Shown here one piece after another: positions 61,418 to 64,000 of a stretch of 64,000 nucleotides of DNA; position 1 is the stretch's first letter, and the number at the start of each line of letters is the position of its first letter. The DNA comes from Asticcacaulis excentricus. Lineage in GTDB: Bacteria; Pseudomonadota; Alphaproteobacteria; Caulobacterales; Caulobacteraceae. The notes below the pieces were generated by a model. The model was not told the DNA's origin and searched no databases. It saw only the letters and a program-made list of their open reading frames with translations. The translations under genes and the position numbers were made by a program. The stretch spans positions 62,001 through 126,000 of the forward strand of contig NZ_AP018829.1 in NCBI RefSeq assembly GCF_003966695.1, given 5' to 3'.

Positions 61418-61918
61418 ATGGCAGACGACGATCACATGCGTTACACACAGATATCGGTCGATATAGCGTCCACCGCGCACGGCCAAAGTGTGATACGGGG
61501 CGCTGAAGCCCTAAATGCAAAAGCCTCAGCCTTGTTGACCCATGTTTCAATTATGGTCGCCATTTCGACGGGATTCCTGGTCACCTTTGGCCGCACCCCA
61601 TCAGGTGCCTATGATGTAATCGTCCTTGCGGAAATCATCGGGTATCTGCTGATCGGTGTTCTCTGTCTGTCAGCAATCTGGGCCTCCGACGGTTCCACCT
61701 TCAAGGCCTCACGCGGTGATCCGCTGACCCGACTAGTAGAGGTGACGACGGCCCGACGCAAGCGGTATCAGTTTGCGCTCAAAGCAACCATTGCTTTGAC
61801 CTTGGCTTTGATCGTCAACATTATCTTCTACGCTGGTGGCGGCCATTTTCTGCTGCTAAACACCACAGTTATGGCCTTTTTTTCAAATTTGATGCCCATT
61901 ACCTCGCCTCTTTCTTAG
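61418..61918 (+). CDS. Small membrane protein of the four-gene cargo set (SLATT/Pycsar-TM-like?)
   Basis: 166 residues from the ATG at 61418 with GGGAGAGAG upstream. A 40-residue soluble start precedes three or four membrane helices: LLTHVSIMVAISTGFLVTF, VIVLAEIIGYLLIGVLCLSA, ALKATIALTLALIVNIIFYA, and a weaker one at the end. The segment ALNAKASALL before helix 1 recalls the SLATT and Pycsar membrane effectors, which depolarise the membrane on phage infection, but the similarity is weak. It ends the set, 45 nt after the PIN-like gene. Confidence 0.65.
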   Translation: MADDDHMRYTQISVDIASTAHGQSVIRGAEALNAKASALLTHVSIMVAISTGFLVTFGRTPSGAYDVIVLAEIIGYLLIGVLCLSAIWASDGSTFKASRGDPLTRLVEVTTARRKRYQFALKATIALTLALIVNIIFYAGGGHFLLLNTTVMAFFSNLMPITSPLS

Positions 61919-61936
61919 ACACTTGTCCCGCGAGAT

Positions 61937-62195
61937 TGTAGATCGGTGTGCAAAAAGGGCTCTGACTCAATTTTGGTGCAGTTAGGGCGTCGGCTGGCTT
62001 TGGTTTCACCTGAGTGTTGAGCGGCGTCCACCCCGGGACGTCCTCATCCTATTTTAACCGCCTGATTTGCAACAGTAAACTCTGGAATGCGCGGGTTCCG
62101 ATCGGCGCCGATCGGGACCCACGCATTCCAAATATCTCATCGAAATCAGATAATTATTGAAATTGCCGTGGTCCCACTTTTGGCGCCGATCTACA
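61937..62195. mobile_element. MITE-like element or IS21-type remnant with inner 46-nt palindrome
   Basis: The ends are inverted: TGTAGATCGGTGTGCAAAAA at 61937 onward and, read from the other side at 62195, TGTAGATCGGCGCCAAAAG. The first 10 bases are identical. Within it, 62084-62129 is a 46-nt near-perfect palindrome (two non-Watson-Crick pairs) centred on CGGCGCCG. No transposase is encoded. The CAAAAA-type repeated ends resemble IS21-family termini. No target duplication was seen. Confidence 0.5.
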
Positions 62196-62753
62196 CTCTT
62201 GGGCCGGCTCTGATAGAGTTTCCGCGCCTCATTGAGCAAAAAAGAAACCCTATGTCAGTTTTTCAATCAGCCGCTGACAGAAGACACTTTCAGGATCTCG
62301 CTGTAAACCGATTTCGGCTACTTCTAAGGCGCGATTCTGATTACCTTGATGTAAGTGTAGCTTCCCCCTCGAACGTGCCGCCAAATATTGCCTTTATCAC
62401 GATTATATCATTTAGCGAACAAACAGCTAAAAAGCATCCTCAATTCCATCAACACCCCTGTGCCCCCAAAGGACTTACACATCTGTCCGGCGCATGTAGT
62501 AAATTGTTTTGCCTAAAGGTTGGTACCGCTACCAAGGCGGCGACAGGCCGTTACGAAGCCAGCCGGCGCCACATGAATTTATTACGCTGATAGGAGGATG
62601 CGAAATGCTGTTGGCGTTAACTCCATGAAGCGGCACAATCTAATAGATAGGCCGTTCGGCCTGTTTGCCTTGTCGGCGTACGCCTTGGCAAAGCCATCCC
62701 GGCAGGCGGTCTGGCGGTTCGGCGCTGATCCGGTTCCGTCTCTGTGACGCGCC
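62196..62753. other. Gap between the MITE-like element and the integrase
   Basis: No gene is confidently supported. A frame from the ATG at 62251 to 62590 encodes about 112 residues without known motifs and lacks a ribosome site. A short hairpin AGGCCGTTCGGCCT lies near 62650. An attachment site may be here, but no repeat of it was found near the left side of the island. Confidence 0.35.
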
Positions 62754-64000
62754 TCACTGTTCAGAATAAAGATCGGGTTCAGGGGCTTCGCCCTTGCGCC
62801 GTGGCCGGCGGCGGTTGATAGCGCCGGCGTCGAGCGTGTTCTTGATATGAGCGGCGTAGTATTTCTCGATCATCTCGACACTGGTGCGGCAGTTCTTGGC
62901 GATCTGGTAGATGTCGGCGCCTTCCATGAGGCGGAGACAGATATAGGTGTGGCGCAGGCTGTAGGCGGTGCGCAACTGGCCGTCACGGTCTTCCTTGAGA
63001 CCATGGCGCTCTAAGAGGCTGTTGAAGAGCTTGATATGGTTGCCGGGGAAGACGGGGTCTTTCGGTTGAGGGAGAACGGGGGGCGGGATATCTACGCCCT
63101 CCCCCACTGCCCGCTTCTGCCGCTTGCTGACCTTTGGGAGGGTAACAGGCTTCGGACGGGCGAGAAGCCGCTCATAGACGTTCACCGCGCCCGGCATAGA
63201 CTTACAGTAGCCCACACCGATCTTCCTGCGTACCTCGATTTCCAGAATGCGCTCGCCGGTATCGGGATCGGTGACGATGGCCACGTCCCGATGCTGGAGG
63301 TTTTTAGCCTCATCAGGCCGTAGCCCGGTGTTTCCCATGAACAGCACGAAGTCATGCACCTGCTCGGCATTCCAGCGATGGCGACCGGGGGCCGTCTTCG
63401 CATACTCACGGGTGGCGGTATAGAGGGCCTTGTATTCCGCGGGGCTGAACCATGGCCGGTGCATGATCTTGCCCCGCGTCCCGTAGGGCGGTGACAGGTC
63501 TGGCAGATGAGTCAGCCACGCATGGCGCTGGGCCGTCTTCAGGACCTGCCGAAGGGTTACGATCTCATCATGGATGGTACTGCGAGACGGGGGCCTGGCC
63601 TTAGGGGCCTCCGCCTCCGGATTGGAAGCCAGAGCGTCGGGTTTCGGTGACCGGGGCTTGCGCCCGGTCTGCCCGGCCCTGTGCACGCGATACTCCTGCA
63701 CCTTACCGGCTGTGACCTCTGAGATACCCAGTTTACCGAAGAAGGGGCGCAGATGTAGCCTCAGACGGTGCTTGTGGCCCTCAACCCAGCGAGGGCTCCT
63801 CTGCCCTTCCGTTATGACCTCGTATTCCAGCTCGAACTGATCCGCCACCTTATCGAAGCTGATCTCTTTCTTCCTGATCAGACCGGCGCGGGACATGCCG
63901 CGCAGGTTAATGTACCAGTCCTCGGCAATCTCCTTAGCGAGGACAATGTCCTCCTCTTTGGTGCTGGACCGATGCTGCACGCCGTTGATGCTGGCAGAGC
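62754..64000 (-). CDS. Tyrosine recombinase/integrase (5' end beyond window)
   Basis: At least 415 residues; the frame stays open past a GTG at 63980 to the window edge, so the true start probably lies outside. An N-terminal SAM-like core-binding domain (about FDKVADQFELEYEV to EYRVHRAG) precedes the catalytic domain with the Arg in MGNTGLRPDEAKNLQ, the box SLRHTYICLRLMEG, and the tyrosine in VEMIEKYYAAHI. An insertion between the Arg and the HxxR box carries a Pro/Lys-rich segment. It probably integrates the island, or belongs to an adjacent element to the right. Confidence 0.87.
   Translation of the reverse strand, partial: SASINGVQHRSSTKEEDIVLAKEIAEDWYINLRGMSRAGLIRKKEISFDKVADQFELEYEVITEGQRSPRWVEGHKHRLRLHLRPFFGKLGISEVTAGKVQEYRVHRAGQTGRKPRSPKPDALASNPEAEAPKARPPSRSTIHDEIVTLRQVLKTAQRHAWLTHLPDLSPPYGTRGKIMHRPWFSPAEYKALYTATREYAKTAPGRHRWNAEQVHDFVLFMGNTGLRPDEAKNLQHRDVAIVTDPDTGERILEIEVRRKIGVGYCKSMPGAVNVYERLLARPKPVTLPKVSKRQKRAVGEGVDIPPPVLPQPKDPVFPGNHIKLFNSLLERHGLKEDRDGQLRTAYSLRHTYICLRLMEGADIYQIAKNCRTSVEMIEKYYAAHIKNTLDAGAINRRRPRRKGEAPEPDLYSEQ

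Noticed and set aside
62251..62590. Plus-strand frame of about 112 codons between the MITE-like element and the integrase
   Set aside because: No ribosome site, no motif and no neighbour support.
36672..62753. Direct repeats marking attachment sites of the island
   Set aside because: Comparing the sequence around 36672-36800 with 62560-62753 by eye gave no repeat longer than chance, and no tRNA gene was found at either side.

Overview
The window reads as chromosomal DNA of a high-GC alphaproteobacterium, most likely Caulobacterales and perhaps Asticcacaulis-like. This is an inference from two large TonB receptors of the Xanthomonas/Caulobacter type, a SigF/NrsF ECF system driving bufferin genes, and short Caulobacter-style operons with 4-nt overlaps. 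No rRNA, tRNA or CRISPR array was seen.

Layout. 1-525: 3' end of an RpiR-type regulator. 691-6703: phosphate scavenging (TonB receptor, PhoD, phospholipase C). 6893-10970 (minus): sugar-acid operon (porter, FadR-type regulator, DgoD-like dehydratase, SDR). 11098-13458 (minus): DUF350, DUF1190 and glutathionylspermidine-synthase-like trio. 13713-21408: FecI/FecR pair, divergent STN-containing receptor, and a convergent second receptor. 21510-27784: a double bufferin cluster. 28036-29090: an IS110-type insertion sequence. 29392-36009: PhoA, an FAD oxidoreductase, a photolyase-like protein, DUF3429, a PdxJ-like protein and an AarF-type kinase. 36179-36671: a scar of three gene fragments. 36820 to the right end: an integrative-element-like island with ParB, a strawberry-notch helicase, a TOPRIM protein, DUF2493, two DUF736, an AlpA-type regulator, TraF-type peptidase, lytic transglycosylase, DUF3363 relaxase and a tyrosine recombinase. 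No coupling protein or type IV secretion gene is visible. Cargo includes a divergent AlbA_2 plus metallo-beta-lactamase pair (47231-50096) and an unfamiliar four-gene set (56342-61918).

How the genes work together. In the bufferin cluster, bufA1-B1-C1-doxX runs left and bufA2-B2-C2-ECF sigma-nrsF-nrsF-like runs right. The intergenic region carries two back-to-back promoter candidates with the same elements, GTAACC, 16 nt, CGTA. One metal-responsive sigma/anti-sigma module therefore probably drives two different copper-binding peptide pathways. A second striking signal is a 93-bp double-hairpin intergenic element present three times at operon ends (6784-6876, 13553-13645, 27822-27914).

The best candidate for an undescribed system is the four-gene set at 56342-61918: an FAD/NAD-type enzyme, an unknown 253-residue protein, an 866-residue protein with a PIN-like nuclease signature split by a long insertion, and a small membrane protein. 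Its position as island cargo suggests defence or stress response, but nothing in the sequence proves this.
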